A DNA stretch of 64,000 bases from Lederbergia lenta NBRC 16444 (GCF_001591545.1 NZ_BCVC01000006.1:62001-126000), one strand, 5' to 3'. Positions 46,704 to 56,865 are shown, counted from the first letter of the stretch. Numbers and translations are program-made. The notes: a model not told the origin generated them from the sequence alone.

Positions 46704-47555
46704 ATGGGTTTAGAGTTTGGTTTGCAATTATTCTCAGTGAGAGATGAACTAGAAAAAGATTTTACTGGGACTTTAGAAAAGTTAGCTTTAATCGGATATA
46801 AAAATGTAGAATTATTTTTTCATGGTGATGATCTTAAGGCTACTATTGGTAATTTGGAACCAGCAAGTTTGAAAAAGGAACTTGACCGACTAGAGTTAAA
46901 GGCAGTTTCTGCCCATATAGCAGAAGAACACTTAGAAGTAGATAAAGTAAAAGAAGTAATTGAATATGCGAAATTGCTAGGGGTTCAATCGTTAGTTATT
47001 GCAATTGCATATTTTAAAAATAAAGAAGACGTCCTTTCCTTTTCGGAAAAATTAAATAAATATGGAGCATTACTTAAAACGCATAATTTACAACTTTATT
47101 ATCATAATCATTTCCATGAATTTCAAAAATTTGATGGTGACTATGTGTTAGATCTAATTCTTAAAAATACAAATGAAGACCTCTTGAAAATAGAATTCGA
47201 TACCTATTGGGCGCTAAGAGGGGGAGTAGACCCCGTTGAATATTTAAAGAAAATGGGTGGAAGATGCGATCTTATCCATCAAAAGGATTTATCCACTGAT
47301 GTGGATACAATTAATTTATTTCAGAAAATCGAAAATGATACTCCTCTTAACAGAGACTCTATGATTAAGGTACGCAATATCGCTGATTTTACGGAAGCGG
47401 GGCAAGGAATCATGGATATTCCAAGTATCATAGAAACGTTTAGAAACAACCCTGAATCAAAGTATATTTTTATTGAACAGGATTGGACGAAGAGAAATCA
47501 AATAGAAAGTGTAGAGATTAGTTATAGGTATCTTTCAAAGTTTTTTAGTGTATAA
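46704..47555 (+). CDS. TIM-barrel sugar phosphate isomerase/epimerase-like protein
   Basis: This is a 283-aa protein of the xylose-isomerase-like TIM-barrel family (AP endonuclease 2 superfamily). It begins LEFGLQLFSVRDEL, and likely metal ligands lie in YYHNHFHEF, EFDTYWA and LIHQKD. Such enzymes epimerise or isomerise sugars or inositols. GGGGGGG is upstream. As the last gene of the uptake locus it probably acts on the imported sugar; the substrate is unknown. Confidence 0.8.
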   Translation: MGLEFGLQLFSVRDELEKDFTGTLEKLALIGYKNVELFFHGDDLKATIGNLEPASLKKELDRLELKAVSAHIAEEHLEVDKVKEVIEYAKLLGVQSLVIAIAYFKNKEDVLSFSEKLNKYGALLKTHNLQLYYHNHFHEFQKFDGDYVLDLILKNTNEDLLKIEFDTYWALRGGVDPVEYLKKMGGRCDLIHQKDLSTDVDTINLFQKIENDTPLNRDSMIKVRNIADFTEAGQGIMDIPSIIETFRNNPESKYIFIEQDWTKRNQIESVEISYRYLSKFFSV

Positions 47556-47634
47556 AACATGTCTATAATCAACGTGAAGAAGGATCTTTACACTTCTTTT
47601 AATTATTAGGTTGCATCAATCATTTAAGCCTATA

Positions 47635-47672
47635 AAAAAGCGTCTCAGTTTAAACCGGGACGCTTTTTTATA
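47635..47672. terminator. Bidirectional terminator
   Basis: AAAAAAGCGTCTC and GGGACGCTTTTTT arms lie between the convergent isomerase and helicase genes. Confidence 0.8.
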
Positions 47673-47692
47673 TAATCTAAGTTAAATTTTGC

Positions 47693-49846
47693 TTAAAGGG
47701 AGCTATTTAAAGTGTCCTCTAAGTTTCGCTGCACACGTTCCTTCTCTAATTTTAATACTTTTTGCTTAACGGATTCCTCAGCTTCCTCTTGCTCATTTAA
47801 TGCAAGTGAAGCAACATCCGATTCTCTAGCGTATAAATCGAATAAGTTAGATTTCTCTCCCAATACTTCTAACATAGTAACGTCAATGCTGTCCTCCGTT
47901 AGTAATCGATAAACGATAACGTTTCTAGATTGTCCCATTCGATAGGCCCGGCTAATGGCTTGTTCTTCTGTAGAGGGTTTCCACTGAGGTTCACATAAAA
48001 TGACGATATTTGCCGCTTGAATATTTAATCCGACTCCTCCAGCGGTAATTTGACTAATTAAAACCGACCCTGGTTGTGCTTTTGTAAACTCATCGATGAT
48101 CTCTTGTCTTCTTACATTTGGGACATCCCCCGTAATGGCTTCAAATGTTCTTCCTTTTAAATACGGTTGGATTGTTTTTATTACATCTTTAAAAAAGGAA
48201 AACACTAATACCTTATGCTCGTTTTCAGCAGCTACTTCACATATGTCTAACAGCTTTTCTAATTTTGGGGAAGTTTCCGGTGAACCACCTTGCCATCCCG
48301 CGCGTCGCATTGCCATTAACTTTCCTTCCATGACAGCTTGATGGTAGTACCTTTTTTCTTTTTCGCCAAAATTCATCCACTGTGGTATGATTTCTAGTTC
48401 AGGCAACTCGCTCAGCACATCTTTACGATTTCTTCTTAAATATACGGGTGCCACAACCTGCTTAAATTTATTTGGTTGTAATAAATGTAATTCTTGCGAT
48501 AACTTTTCAGCGATTTCAGGTTGTAAAATGGACATTAACTGCTTCATTTCTTCTAATCTATTTTCAATTGGTGTTCCACTCATGAATAATACATACTCCG
48601 TCATACCTGCTAGTTTATATATACTTTGTGAACGCTTTGCCTCTGGATTTTTGACATAGTGTGCTTCGTCCACAATCATTATATCTAAATGGTGTTCCTC
48701 CTCAAATGTCATTCGTAATGTCTGTTCATAAGTTGTAATAATAACTCCAGTATTTGATTGCCATTTTGTAAATTCGGCATCACGGTTATTGCCGTGGAAG
48801 ATAAATGTTTTTAATTTAGAACGCTGATTAATTTCTCTCTTCCAGTTAGTTACCACACTTAAAGGACAAACAACCATAGCATATTTCTGATTGTTTTGAG
48901 ATAAGTGATTTATCATAGCTAGTCCTTGAATTGTTTTACCTAATCCCATCTCATCTCCAAGTAAAGTCCGTTTGTGATATAACGCATATTTCGCTCCAAA
49001 CTCTTGATAACGTCTTAATGTAACATCTAGATCTTTCGTATCTAAAATATAATTATTTACCGCCTCAACGATTTCCGTAGGTAAATCTTGGTGGGAGTCC
49101 ACTGGCCGAGAGTCTGTAACCTTTTCGATTTCAGTGTAATAAGAGGCATTTTCGTTAACAAAATGTTGTATTAGTTCTTCTTTATTTACTGAAAAATGAA
49201 GGATATAATCTAGCTTTTCTTTTATGTCATCTAAGTTCTCTTTATACTTCTCTTGGTTCAGATGCTCAAATGCTGACTTAATTTTTTCCTTTTCAGATTT
49301 AGATTGAAATAGGGATCCGATAAAACCTTTCTGTCTTTTGATCGTTTCAATATCCGGCCTAATCGACTCATTTAATTGTTCAAAGTCTACTGTCAACGCT
49401 TCAATGAACTTCAAAAGCTCCCACTTCTTATAAATAGATTCTAGAAGCTTTATATCATCTATCGATAAGTTATCCGGATTGATCCTCGGAATGGCTTGTT
49501 GATAAACCGATTCTTTTATTTTTAAGACAGCCTCATAAATCGGATAAGCACTTTTCTCCCCAATGCCATCTATTCGCATCAGCTCGTTAGGTTCCTGATT
49601 TACTATATCAAAAACGGTTCGAAAGCCGTTATTGACTAATAGATTGATAGGCATCCCTTTTTCCAAAGTAGAAATAACATCCATTGGCATTGTCTTTAAT
49701 TTCTCTTTGCCCTCAATTATCTTCATTCTTTCCCATATATCTTTAATTCCTTGATTTAAATATTCTTCTGAAAATGGATTCATACTTTTTTGAATGTGAT
49801 TTAATTCAGATTCTAAGCGCCTCACATCCTTTTTATTCCTAATCAT
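47693..49846 (-). CDS. SNF2-family DEAD/DEAH helicase-like ATPase
   Basis: This is a 717-aa SF2/SNF2 protein. A helical N-terminus with a helix-hairpin-helix (MRIDGIGEKSAYPIYEA, about residue 95) is followed by the motor: Walker A GDEMGLGKTIQ, the DEAH-type box VDEAHYVKN, SGTPIENR, and the C-terminal motif AISRAYRMGQ. There is no SWIM zinc finger. It is probably a DNA translocase or remodeller. ATG 49846 has AGGGGG upstream; a longer version from 49924 is less likely. It is a single gene with no obvious partner. Confidence 0.88.
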   Translation of the reverse strand: MIRNKKDVRRLESELNHIQKSMNPFSEEYLNQGIKDIWERMKIIEGKEKLKTMPMDVISTLEKGMPINLLVNNGFRTVFDIVNQEPNELMRIDGIGEKSAYPIYEAVLKIKESVYQQAIPRINPDNLSIDDIKLLESIYKKWELLKFIEALTVDFEQLNESIRPDIETIKRQKGFIGSLFQSKSEKEKIKSAFEHLNQEKYKENLDDIKEKLDYILHFSVNKEELIQHFVNENASYYTEIEKVTDSRPVDSHQDLPTEIVEAVNNYILDTKDLDVTLRRYQEFGAKYALYHKRTLLGDEMGLGKTIQGLAMINHLSQNNQKYAMVVCPLSVVTNWKREINQRSKLKTFIFHGNNRDAEFTKWQSNTGVIITTYEQTLRMTFEEEHHLDIMIVDEAHYVKNPEAKRSQSIYKLAGMTEYVLFMSGTPIENRLEEMKQLMSILQPEIAEKLSQELHLLQPNKFKQVVAPVYLRRNRKDVLSELPELEIIPQWMNFGEKEKRYYHQAVMEGKLMAMRRAGWQGGSPETSPKLEKLLDICEVAAENEHKVLVFSFFKDVIKTIQPYLKGRTFEAITGDVPNVRRQEIIDEFTKAQPGSVLISQITAGGVGLNIQAANIVILCEPQWKPSTEEQAISRAYRMGQSRNVIVYRLLTEDSIDVTMLEVLGEKSNLFDLYARESDVASLALNEQEEAEESVKQKVLKLEKERVQRNLEDTLNSSL

Positions 49847-49924
49847 CGTTAATCCCCCTGAAAGTATATATAAATATATATTTTTAGCTTTCTTTATTGT
49901 TTTAATCAGACTTAACAATAGCAA

Positions 49925-50515
49925 GCAGAATGGAGTGGTACGGTTAAGGGCAAATAGAGAATATAAATACTTCTACTGCCACAGATGCCAGATATTGAAG
50001 CTATTCTCAAGCGTTCCAGTGCGTGGCATAAAATAATGAACATAAAGTATTACATGATTTGGGTCTCCGCCTCAGTAAGTCTTTCATAAAAGTGCTGGTT
50101 AGCTATCAAGTTCTATTGGAGGTAGTGTATTGTCCTTTACAATTTTTCAATGGAAGAGAGGATATCCGCATCGAATTCCTTTGTGATTTAAGAGGTGTGG
50201 TGGTAAATATTGGAGACCCCTACCGCTGGGAGATCACTTACAATGATAATCTTTACTTTATAATAGGACATAATGATTACCTATATGTCTATAAATTGGG
50301 GATATAATATTTTGCATTACTTTTGAAGGGTTCAAATATATATTTACAATAATACCTGAATTAGCAAGTCTATTCTATATAGAGAGTGATTCAAATGGTC
50401 TGGGAAATCCTTATAACCGTGGAAGAATATTTTTGAAGATTTATAGCGCTAGCAAGGTTGGAGAAATAAGGGAAGTTAGTTAAAAATAAAGTAATGATTG
50501 GAAGGAAGTTCTTAT
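49925..50515. other. Intergenic region with a doubtful ORF
   Basis: An ORF at 50059-50307 (82 codons, ending YLYVYKLGI) has no good ribosome-binding site at its ATG. An internal GTG near 50116 follows GGAGGTA closely. It has coding-like segments (YNDNLYFIIGHNDYLYVY) but no recognised family. No other gene is evident. Confidence 0.35.
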
Positions 50516-50557
50516 AAAAGTACCTCCTTAAATGGATCCATGTAAGGAGGTACTTTT
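50516..50557 (+). promoter_or_regulatory. Near-perfect 42-bp palindrome covering a Shine-Dalgarno site
   Basis: AAAAGTACCTCCTTA and TAAGGAGGTACTTTT are exact reverse complements, and the loop AATGGATCCATG is itself almost self-complementary. The right arm contains AAGGAGG and the TTG start of the next ORF. It may be a terminator for an upstream transcript (TTTT end) or a hairpin that hides the ribosome-binding site. Confidence 0.65.
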
Positions 50558-50777
50558 GTATACAACAATAGAAATCAACTACCGTCCCCGTAACTGTACA
50601 TGCTGGAATTACAAATACTTCTACAGCAAATCTACTGTGCCTTACCTCAGACCCTACATGATCAAAACGAGCAGGCGTGATTACACAGGTGTTAAGAAAG
50701 TTACATCACTTGCGGTAAGGAATTGGTGGAATAGTAACGCTGATTCAAGATTCCTTAGAAATGTTGCTTATGGTTAA
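50556..50777 (+). CDS. Hypothetical 73-aa protein behind an SD-hiding hairpin
   Basis: From TTG 50556, with AAGGAGG five bases upstream, the ORF is basic and aromatic-rich (NYRPRNCTCWNYKYFYSK, RNWWNSNADSRF). No family is recognised. The Shine-Dalgarno site lies in the right arm of a strong palindrome. It may be a genuine small gene or a chance ORF after a terminator. Confidence 0.35.
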   Translation: MYTTIEINYRPRNCTCWNYKYFYSKSTVPYLRPYMIKTSRRDYTGVKKVTSLAVRNWWNSNADSRFLRNVAYG

Positions 50778-50785
50778 CTATCTCC

Positions 50786-51280
50786 TTATTTCCTAACCAC
50801 CGGAATCCACATTTCACCAAAAACTAAGCCGTTTCGCTGCCCCATCACAACCGCTGCATTTGGCCCTCCAACATAGGCAACATTATCGGCTTCTGGTAAG
50901 GCTTGACCAAAAGCAGTGCCAGTAACTATATTACTCAATTCTTCCGTAGTCTTTCCTTCTCCTTTAACAACTAAGTACTCCCCTTTAGGAAATTGAATAA
51001 CTCGGGTTTCTCTTGATTCTTTTACTGCGGGTGCGGGTGCCTCTGTCATCACTCCAGCATAATGCATCATCTTGTTATTCACTGCCTCATTTACAACAAA
51101 AACATAGTCATTTGTTGCTAGTGCTTTTAAAGTGTCAAGTGTTCCATCTTGGCTGAGGGTCTGCCAAAAGTCTGACTTTTCCTTGTTTATGCCAGCAAAG
51201 TCTGTGTAATCACTCTTAAGCTCGGTTCCAATACCTAAGACGGTAAAGCCATCTTTTTCTTCTATCATATAATCTGCCAT
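50786..51280 (-). CDS. GyrI-like (effector-binding domain) protein
   Basis: This is a 164-aa protein with the strand-helix pattern of the AraC effector-binding/GyrI-like fold: an early FTVLGIGTEL, a central helix and RVIQFPKGEYLVVKGEG. Such stand-alone domains bind small ligands. It is divergent from the WYL regulator, so that protein probably controls it. GGAAGG lies upstream of the start. Confidence 0.75.
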   Translation of the reverse strand: MADYMIEEKDGFTVLGIGTELKSDYTDFAGINKEKSDFWQTLSQDGTLDTLKALATNDYVFVVNEAVNNKMMHYAGVMTEAPAPAVKESRETRVIQFPKGEYLVVKGEGKTTEELSNIVTGTAFGQALPEADNVAYVGGPNAAVVMGQRNGLVFGEMWIPVVRK

Positions 51281-51390
51281 ATTTAAAACCTTCCTTTTTT
51301 AAAAGTTTATCAAATGATTTGTCTTTCCACTTGATGGGTTTATAATAACCTTAAATCATGTCAAAAAGTGATACTGTTTAGGAGGCCACG

Positions 51391-52353
51391 ATGAAAAAAG
51401 TTGAGCGAATTAATATCATCATGCGTTATATCAACAATCGCGCCCATTTTACAATCTCTGAAATCATGAGAGAATTTAACATCTCCCGTTCGACAGCTAT
51501 GAGAGATATTAGAGAAATTGAAGCCATGGGAATGCCTCTTGTCGCGGAGGTTGGAAGGGATGGGGGTTATTCTGTTATGAATAACTCTGTCCTGCCAACT
51601 GTTCGCTTTACCGATAATGAGATTAAAGCTCTTTTTATTGCCTTTATGGCCACAAGAAATCAACAACTCCCTTATCTAAAGAGTCGTCAGTCTTTAGCTG
51701 AGAAATTACTAGGACTTATCTCAGAAAACCAGCAAGATGATCTTGTTCTTTTAAATCAAATCTTGCTTTTTGAAGGAACCAATCCCAAGAATCCCGACCT
51801 ACTTGATCTTTCGGACCTTCCCCATCCCATGTTAGAAAAACTTATCCAAATCCTTCTTTTGGATAGCTATTTATTGATTACCATCAAAGAAGAGAAGGTA
51901 ATAAAGTCTTATCCAATTTTTCTCTTGCACCTTTATCATGAAAAAGGCCTTTGGTTGTTTGAGGGCTATGACTTAAAGGATGAAAAGAGGCGGATTTTTC
52001 CTGTAGACAATCTCACCGACGTCAAAACATACCCTACGAAAAAAAGATTAAGTAAGAAAAAGATTTTAGAAAAACTAAGTAAGCAGGAAGAAGTAATGAA
52101 CCTTATCCTTGAACTTGGTCCAAAGGCAATTGCCCAGTTCAAAAAATATCATCCTTTAAAAGTGTCCATTTCCTATACGAATCCTTACCAAACAACAGCC
52201 AATCTAAAGACATTTATCAATGTTCATAATCCCGAAGAATTGACTGAAATAACAAATTGGCTACTTTTCCTAGGCGGGGATATCAAGGTCAGGGAAGTAC
52301 CAGAAGAAGTATTACAAGGTTTACAAGAGAGATTATGCTTATTCTGCCCATAA
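51391..52353 (+). CDS. YafY-type HTH/WYL transcriptional regulator
   Basis: This is a 320-aa protein with an N-terminal winged HTH of the DeoR/HTH_11 type (HFTISEIMREFNISRSTAMRD, about residues 16-36) and a C-terminal WYL-type sensor region (about 140-230) with a WCX-like end. It is divergent from the GyrI-like gene, with 110 bases between them for operators. AGGAGGC precedes the ATG. It is likely a ligand-responsive regulator of its neighbour. Confidence 0.85.
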   Translation: MKKVERINIIMRYINNRAHFTISEIMREFNISRSTAMRDIREIEAMGMPLVAEVGRDGGYSVMNNSVLPTVRFTDNEIKALFIAFMATRNQQLPYLKSRQSLAEKLLGLISENQQDDLVLLNQILLFEGTNPKNPDLLDLSDLPHPMLEKLIQILLLDSYLLITIKEEKVIKSYPIFLLHLYHEKGLWLFEGYDLKDEKRRIFPVDNLTDVKTYPTKKRLSKKKILEKLSKQEEVMNLILELGPKAIAQFKKYHPLKVSISYTNPYQTTANLKTFINVHNPEELTEITNWLLFLGGDIKVREVPEEVLQGLQERLCLFCP

Positions 52354-52427
52354 GCATTGTCAGTTAAAACCAAAATAATTTTAGATTTACTAAGCTTACT
52401 ATTCATAAAGGGAAGGATGGTTATAGA

Positions 52428-53135
52428 ATGAATATCTCTAGAATAACGGAGGTTGAACAATTAAAAAAAGGGAAGAGAGCATTATTTGATCAAGATGTAC
52501 TGAACATATTAAACGGTCAAGTAATGTATGAGGAATTTAAAAATAAAAAGCTTATGGGAGATTCTGATTATGTACCGTTTAATGAAGCAATGTGCGTAAA
52601 TGAGACTACGACATCTATTTTCGATCATGCGTTCATTCAAACGAGAGCATCAGGACATGATGAGACTGTGGAAAATTACAACAGCAAGGTAATAAAGCCC
52701 TTAAATAATCTATTTAAGAAAAATTATAACTATATTGTTTTGTGGTTTGGGGAAGACATGTTTTGTCAGATGAATCTTCTAACTATCCTTGCCTATCTTG
52801 AACAGTCTCAGTATAAAGGTAAAGTGTTTTTTAACAGCTTTAGAGAGGATGAATTTAAAGTAAGCCAAACGGAGCTTACTTTAGGTAGCTATTATTCTAT
52901 CTATGAAGAAGTATTGGTCAATCATATGAAACCGACAAATGAACTACTTCCAGTGATGTACCAGGCAATTGAGTTATTTTTGGATATGCAGACAGAAAAT
53001 AATATGGTCATAAAATACATTTTAAAAAATAAACATTTACCTACAACTGAGTTGCTTAAGCGATTATTCGAGGTTTTCCCAACAATAGGATATGGGGATT
53101 CACAATATATAGAGCTGATTGATAAAACAAAGTGA
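52428..53135 (+). CDS. DUF1835-like protein
   Basis: This 235-aa protein resembles DUF1835-type proteins. It has an early GDSDYVPFNEAM segment, a following WFGEDMFCQMNLLTILAYL (like the W.g.d..eql.l..iL..l pattern), and a C-terminal helical region with TTELLKRLFEVFP. The function is unknown. The ATG follows GGGAAGG. A clear terminator lies at about 53291-53340. Confidence 0.65.
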   Translation: MNISRITEVEQLKKGKRALFDQDVLNILNGQVMYEEFKNKKLMGDSDYVPFNEAMCVNETTTSIFDHAFIQTRASGHDETVENYNSKVIKPLNNLFKKNYNYIVLWFGEDMFCQMNLLTILAYLEQSQYKGKVFFNSFREDEFKVSQTELTLGSYYSIYEEVLVNHMKPTNELLPVMYQAIELFLDMQTENNMVIKYILKNKHLPTTELLKRLFEVFPTIGYGDSQYIELIDKTK

Positions 53136-53290
53136 ATGGAAATACCAGATTATTCTTGGAAAGTTATTACATCCGCTCATTTGGAAGATAACGATTAATA
53201 AAGGTAGAAAAATGGAAAGAATACAATTACAGATAAATATCGAAGATTTAATAGAATGGAAAAAAGAAGAGAATAGCTTATCTATAAACT

Positions 53291-53340
53291 GAACCCCGAA
53301 TAGGTCCACTTTTTTAAGTGCCCACTATTCGGGGTTTGGT
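53291..53340 (+). terminator. Terminator after the DUF1835-like gene
   Basis: AACCCCGAATAG and CTATTCGGGGTT are a perfect 12-base stem followed by TGGTTTT. It lies 150 bases past the stop, after a stretch with no clear gene. Confidence 0.75.
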
Positions 53341-53760
53341 TTTAACGAAAACAAGCAAAGTATACTATTAACGCTGTTTTTACATCATGTTAATACTAGC
53401 TCAATAATGTGGTTTTATAATGTATTTATAAATACATTTTGCTACAAAGGAACAAAAGCCAAGAGAGATAATATTAAGCATCTATCTTTGTTTTATCAAG
53501 TGCTATGTTACTAGCATGCTGACAAGAAAATGATAGTAATCCTGTTTGGAACGGTAAGCTTGGGTTTTGTCATTGTCCAACGTGATGAGTTATTCAAATG
53601 TAAAAGAAATGTCCATGCTTTTTTGCTAGATTTATACGATTAGTACGATAGCAAGTGGAAATATCCTGATTCGAATGATCGGCAAAACTCATCTGAGATG
53701 TAATGGAAGATTACTAGAAGCAAACTATTCAACTGTATATTTAATAGGAGGAATGAGAGC
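53341..53760. other. Intergenic region upstream of the dehydrogenase gene
   Basis: This is AT-rich. It includes a 38-codon ORF at 53530 (MIVILFGTVSLGF) without a Shine-Dalgarno site. No riboswitch, repeat or gene is recognised. Confidence 0.4.
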
Positions 53761-54942
53761 ATGAAGGTATTTTGTTTAGGTGGAGCAGGGAAGATTTGCC
53801 GTGAAGCGATATTTGATTTAGTCCAACATTCTGAGTTTGAACAGATTTCTGTTGCCGATTTTAACGAGGAAGAAGGAAAAAAGGTCGTCGAGTGGTTGAA
53901 TGATCCACGGGTGGATTTTGTAAAAGTGAATGTGTTTGATCATGAAGAAACAGTGGAAAAGATGCGCGGTTACGATATTGTCATGGATGGAACAACCATT
54001 ACATTAAACGGATTATCAACTGCTTGTATCGCTGAAGCAGGCTGCCATGGTATTAATTTAAACGGTTTTGGCGAGGAAGATAGTTCTAATGATCTCTTTG
54101 TACAAAACGGAAAAACATGTTTACCGGGATTTGGGATGACGCCTGGTTTGACGCAAATGATGGCCATGCATGCAGCAAACCAATTGGATACGGTTGAGAC
54201 AGTACGCGTGAGTCACGGCTCATTCCGTCCAATTGCCTTCTCAAAATCGATCACTGAAACGACAACATATGAATACGATCCAAACTTGCCAACACGTGTC
54301 GTGTATGAAAACGGCAAATTTATTCAAGTAGCTCCATTTGCTCGTCCAAGAGAAATTCAGCTACCAGAGCCATATGGTAAAACCACTCAATATATTATTC
54401 CTCATTCAGAAACGAAAACGCTGGAAAAGGCGCTGAGGGAAAAAGACGTGAAACTGATTGAAGTCCGTGGTACATGGCCGAAAGAAAACATGGAGCTTGT
54501 TCGTGCTCTTTATAACTATGGGTTCTTAACAAATGAAAAAATTACAATGAACGAACAAGAGGTAGGGATTTTAGACTGCATCAGCGAGTATTTATATCAG
54601 TCTGAAAAGGGGAATAAAACGGAACTATACGGTTATGCACTCCATGTTGAAGTAACAGGTATGAAGGATGGCAAACACTATGAATATACGTTAACTCACA
54701 CACATCCTGCCTCCGATGGGTCAGTAGAAGGGTTACGTGCTTATACAAGAAACGTTGGAATCCCAATGGCAATTGCGACTGAACTTATTGCAAAAGGAAT
54801 GGTTAAAAAGAAAGGTGTCATTATTCCGGAGGAAGCGTTCCTTCATCCACAAGTTATTTTTACGGAACTGGAAAAACGCGGAATAACTATTCAAGAAGAG
54901 GTAAAGGAACTGGAATCTATAGATGAGATAATCTTTGCTTAA
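53761..54942 (+). CDS. Saccharopine dehydrogenase-like oxidoreductase
   Basis: This is a 393-aa protein with an N-terminal Rossmann fold (VFCLGGAGKICREA; GxGxxG-like GGAGKI) and a Lys9/saccharopine-reductase-type catalytic domain with FGMTPGLTQMM and HTHPASDGS. These enzymes reduce or oxidise amino acid adducts using NAD(P). The exact substrate is unclear and several Bacillus members are unassigned. GGAGG precedes the ATG. It has no operon partners. Confidence 0.8.
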   Translation: MKVFCLGGAGKICREAIFDLVQHSEFEQISVADFNEEEGKKVVEWLNDPRVDFVKVNVFDHEETVEKMRGYDIVMDGTTITLNGLSTACIAEAGCHGINLNGFGEEDSSNDLFVQNGKTCLPGFGMTPGLTQMMAMHAANQLDTVETVRVSHGSFRPIAFSKSITETTTYEYDPNLPTRVVYENGKFIQVAPFARPREIQLPEPYGKTTQYIIPHSETKTLEKALREKDVKLIEVRGTWPKENMELVRALYNYGFLTNEKITMNEQEVGILDCISEYLYQSEKGNKTELYGYALHVEVTGMKDGKHYEYTLTHTHPASDGSVEGLRAYTRNVGIPMAIATELIAKGMVKKKGVIIPEEAFLHPQVIFTELEKRGITIQEEVKELESIDEIIFA

Positions 54943-55635
54943 TACAGGAAGTAAGGTATATGTCTTTACTAGCTAAAGAAAGAAATAGAATGATTGACTT
55001 GTTGGTAAAGTTAAAAGTGAATTAGGAGATCTTCTGTAAAAGGGCGCTATACCAAAGAGGATGAAAATAGCACAAATATTAAAGTTGAGTCGACGATTAC
55101 CGTCGATCAACCGAAGAGTATTGTTGAATAAGTTATGGTGATAAGAAAGATTTCATACGTTTATACGAAGCATAAAAATATGAACAGTAGCTAACCACTT
55201 GTAACAAAGTATATTTTGAGATAAGAAACTACACCATCACATTATTAGCGGTGTAGTTTCTTTATGCTTTTTATTTAAGAATCCATGTAGGCAGGAACTG
55301 GTCCTATTCGATACTTTTGATGGAAAAGGATTATTAGATAATTCTTGAAAAGGACTCCTGTTTATGCGATATTGGATTTCACTTGTCTGAATTTAAATAA
55401 CAATGAAATATCAAAGCTGAGATAAATTTGCTAGAAAGGGCTTTTCTTATGTTCAAAAAATAACAAAAGGTGAAGCAATGAACTAAAATGTTACAATGAA
55501 GTATTTTTTAATATATATAGTATTAGATCAGCTACAAACGCTGTTTCCGAATTTCGGATACTTAGTTTAATAAGGAGTACTGGAATTAATAGTCTTATTT
55601 ATAATACAGAGTTATAAAGGGTGGAATAGATTAAC
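54943..55635. other. Intergenic region with a gene remnant and a terminator
   Basis: A short coding-like stretch near 55035-55130 (YTKEDENSTNIKVESTI, ending VE-stop) has no start and looks like a 3' fragment. A hairpin GAAACTACACC/GGTGTAGTTTC at about 55226-55261 could terminate transcription. The remaining 350 bases are AT-rich without features. Confidence 0.4.
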
Positions 55636-56196
55636 TTGAACAAGGATAATTTTTTGAAATTTCTTGAAAGTGGTTTAAAATTTATGATTGCAAAAGAAAA
55701 AAGGGATATAGTAGATGAATATATTTTGCACTTTGCTGAGGAAGGACATAAGTATAAAAGTGAAGAGGAAATATCTAAAGAATTAGGAAATCCTGAAGAG
55801 ATTGCTAAAGAATTAAACGCTGTTTATGCAATTAATAAGGTGGAAGAGAATAAAAGCATTAGAAGTATGTTTACAGCACTGTTGTCAATTATGGGATTAA
55901 ATATGATGAATTGTATTATCATTATAGTGAGTTTCTTTGTGTTGCTAATCCTTTTACCATTTATATTAGCTTATATCATCGGTGTACCTTTCATGATATT
56001 ATCTCCACTGATTTTAATTGTAATGGGATTTATTAATGGATTTAATACTATAGGATTTGGTGAAATTTCCGAGTCCATTAAAGGGATTATGATAGGTACA
56101 ATTTTAGCATTCCTAGGATATTTTATTGGGAAATTTATTGTTCGATTGATGATTAAATACTTAAGATGGAACATGTTAATTGCAAGGGGGAAGTAA
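55636..56196 (+). CDS. HAAS-domain (DUF1700) membrane protein
   Basis: This is a 186-aa protein with an N-terminal HAAS-type helical domain (about 1-70, with EISKELGNPEEIAKEL) and three to four membrane helices (about 90-175). HAAS proteins are usually paired with PadR regulators or signalling proteins. None is nearby, which is unusual. The TTG start has GGGTGG some 12 bases upstream. It precedes a lipoprotein gene by four bases and is probably cotranscribed with it. Confidence 0.75.
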   Translation: MNKDNFLKFLESGLKFMIAKEKRDIVDEYILHFAEEGHKYKSEEEISKELGNPEEIAKELNAVYAINKVEENKSIRSMFTALLSIMGLNMMNCIIIIVSFFVLLILLPFILAYIIGVPFMILSPLILIVMGFINGFNTIGFGEISESIKGIMIGTILAFLGYFIGKFIVRLMIKYLRWNMLIARGK

Positions 56197-56200
56197 TTGT

Positions 56201-56824
56201 ATGAGAAAATTGTTTTTTAGCTTTTTAATTCTTTTTATATTAAGCGCATGTTCGCGGGGGGAAATGGACATTACAGAAGATGATGATGAAGATGAAGTTC
56301 TTTCTATACAGGATGTGGAGGTTCCTGATCATATCTTTACCTCCGAAAAACAAAATAATGTGATAAATGAAGAAGAAATAAAATTAAGCATAAAAAGTTA
56401 TCTAGATAGCTCGGAAGAGTTATTAAATGCGGGTGAACCATTTCAAGAGGCTATATATGATGAAAAGGAATTAACGAAAGAAGAGCTAGAGAAGTTGGAT
56501 AAAATTAATAAACTTACAAAAGAAAATGATGAGAATTTCTCTAACTATATTTCAAACAATACATTGCCTGAAGGTTATCAAGAGGAATCTAAGAGAATAA
56601 GTCGGTACATTACAGGCGTTAATGAGACACTTCATGCAATAGATGAAATGTTTGATAATGTAACAAACCCCGCAAGTGAAGAAGCTCTTCCAAAAGTAAA
56701 CATTAAATCAATAATGGATAAATTTGATGGAGTAAATGGAAAAGAACAGAAGAAAATAGAAGACTTTCTTAATAAGAAAAACATTGATACTAAGGCATTT
56801 GGACGGGAACAAAAAGAAGGGTAA
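56201..56824 (+). CDS. NDxxF-motif lipoprotein
   Basis: This is a 207-aa lipoprotein. A signal peptide and lipobox (LILFILSAC, Cys near residue 17) are followed by an acidic linker and a helical domain with the NDENF motif (near residue 111), which defines the NDxxF-type lipoproteins of Bacillaceae. The function is unknown. Start ATG 56201 has AAGGGGG ten bases upstream. It follows the HAAS gene without a break. Confidence 0.75.
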   Translation: MRKLFFSFLILFILSACSRGEMDITEDDDEDEVLSIQDVEVPDHIFTSEKQNNVINEEEIKLSIKSYLDSSEELLNAGEPFQEAIYDEKELTKEELEKLDKINKLTKENDENFSNYISNNTLPEGYQEESKRISRYITGVNETLHAIDEMFDNVTNPASEEALPKVNIKSIMDKFDGVNGKEQKKIEDFLNKKNIDTKAFGREQKEG

Positions 56825-56865
56825 AAGAATTACCCAAGGTCATTTTTATCATATGTCTGAATAAA

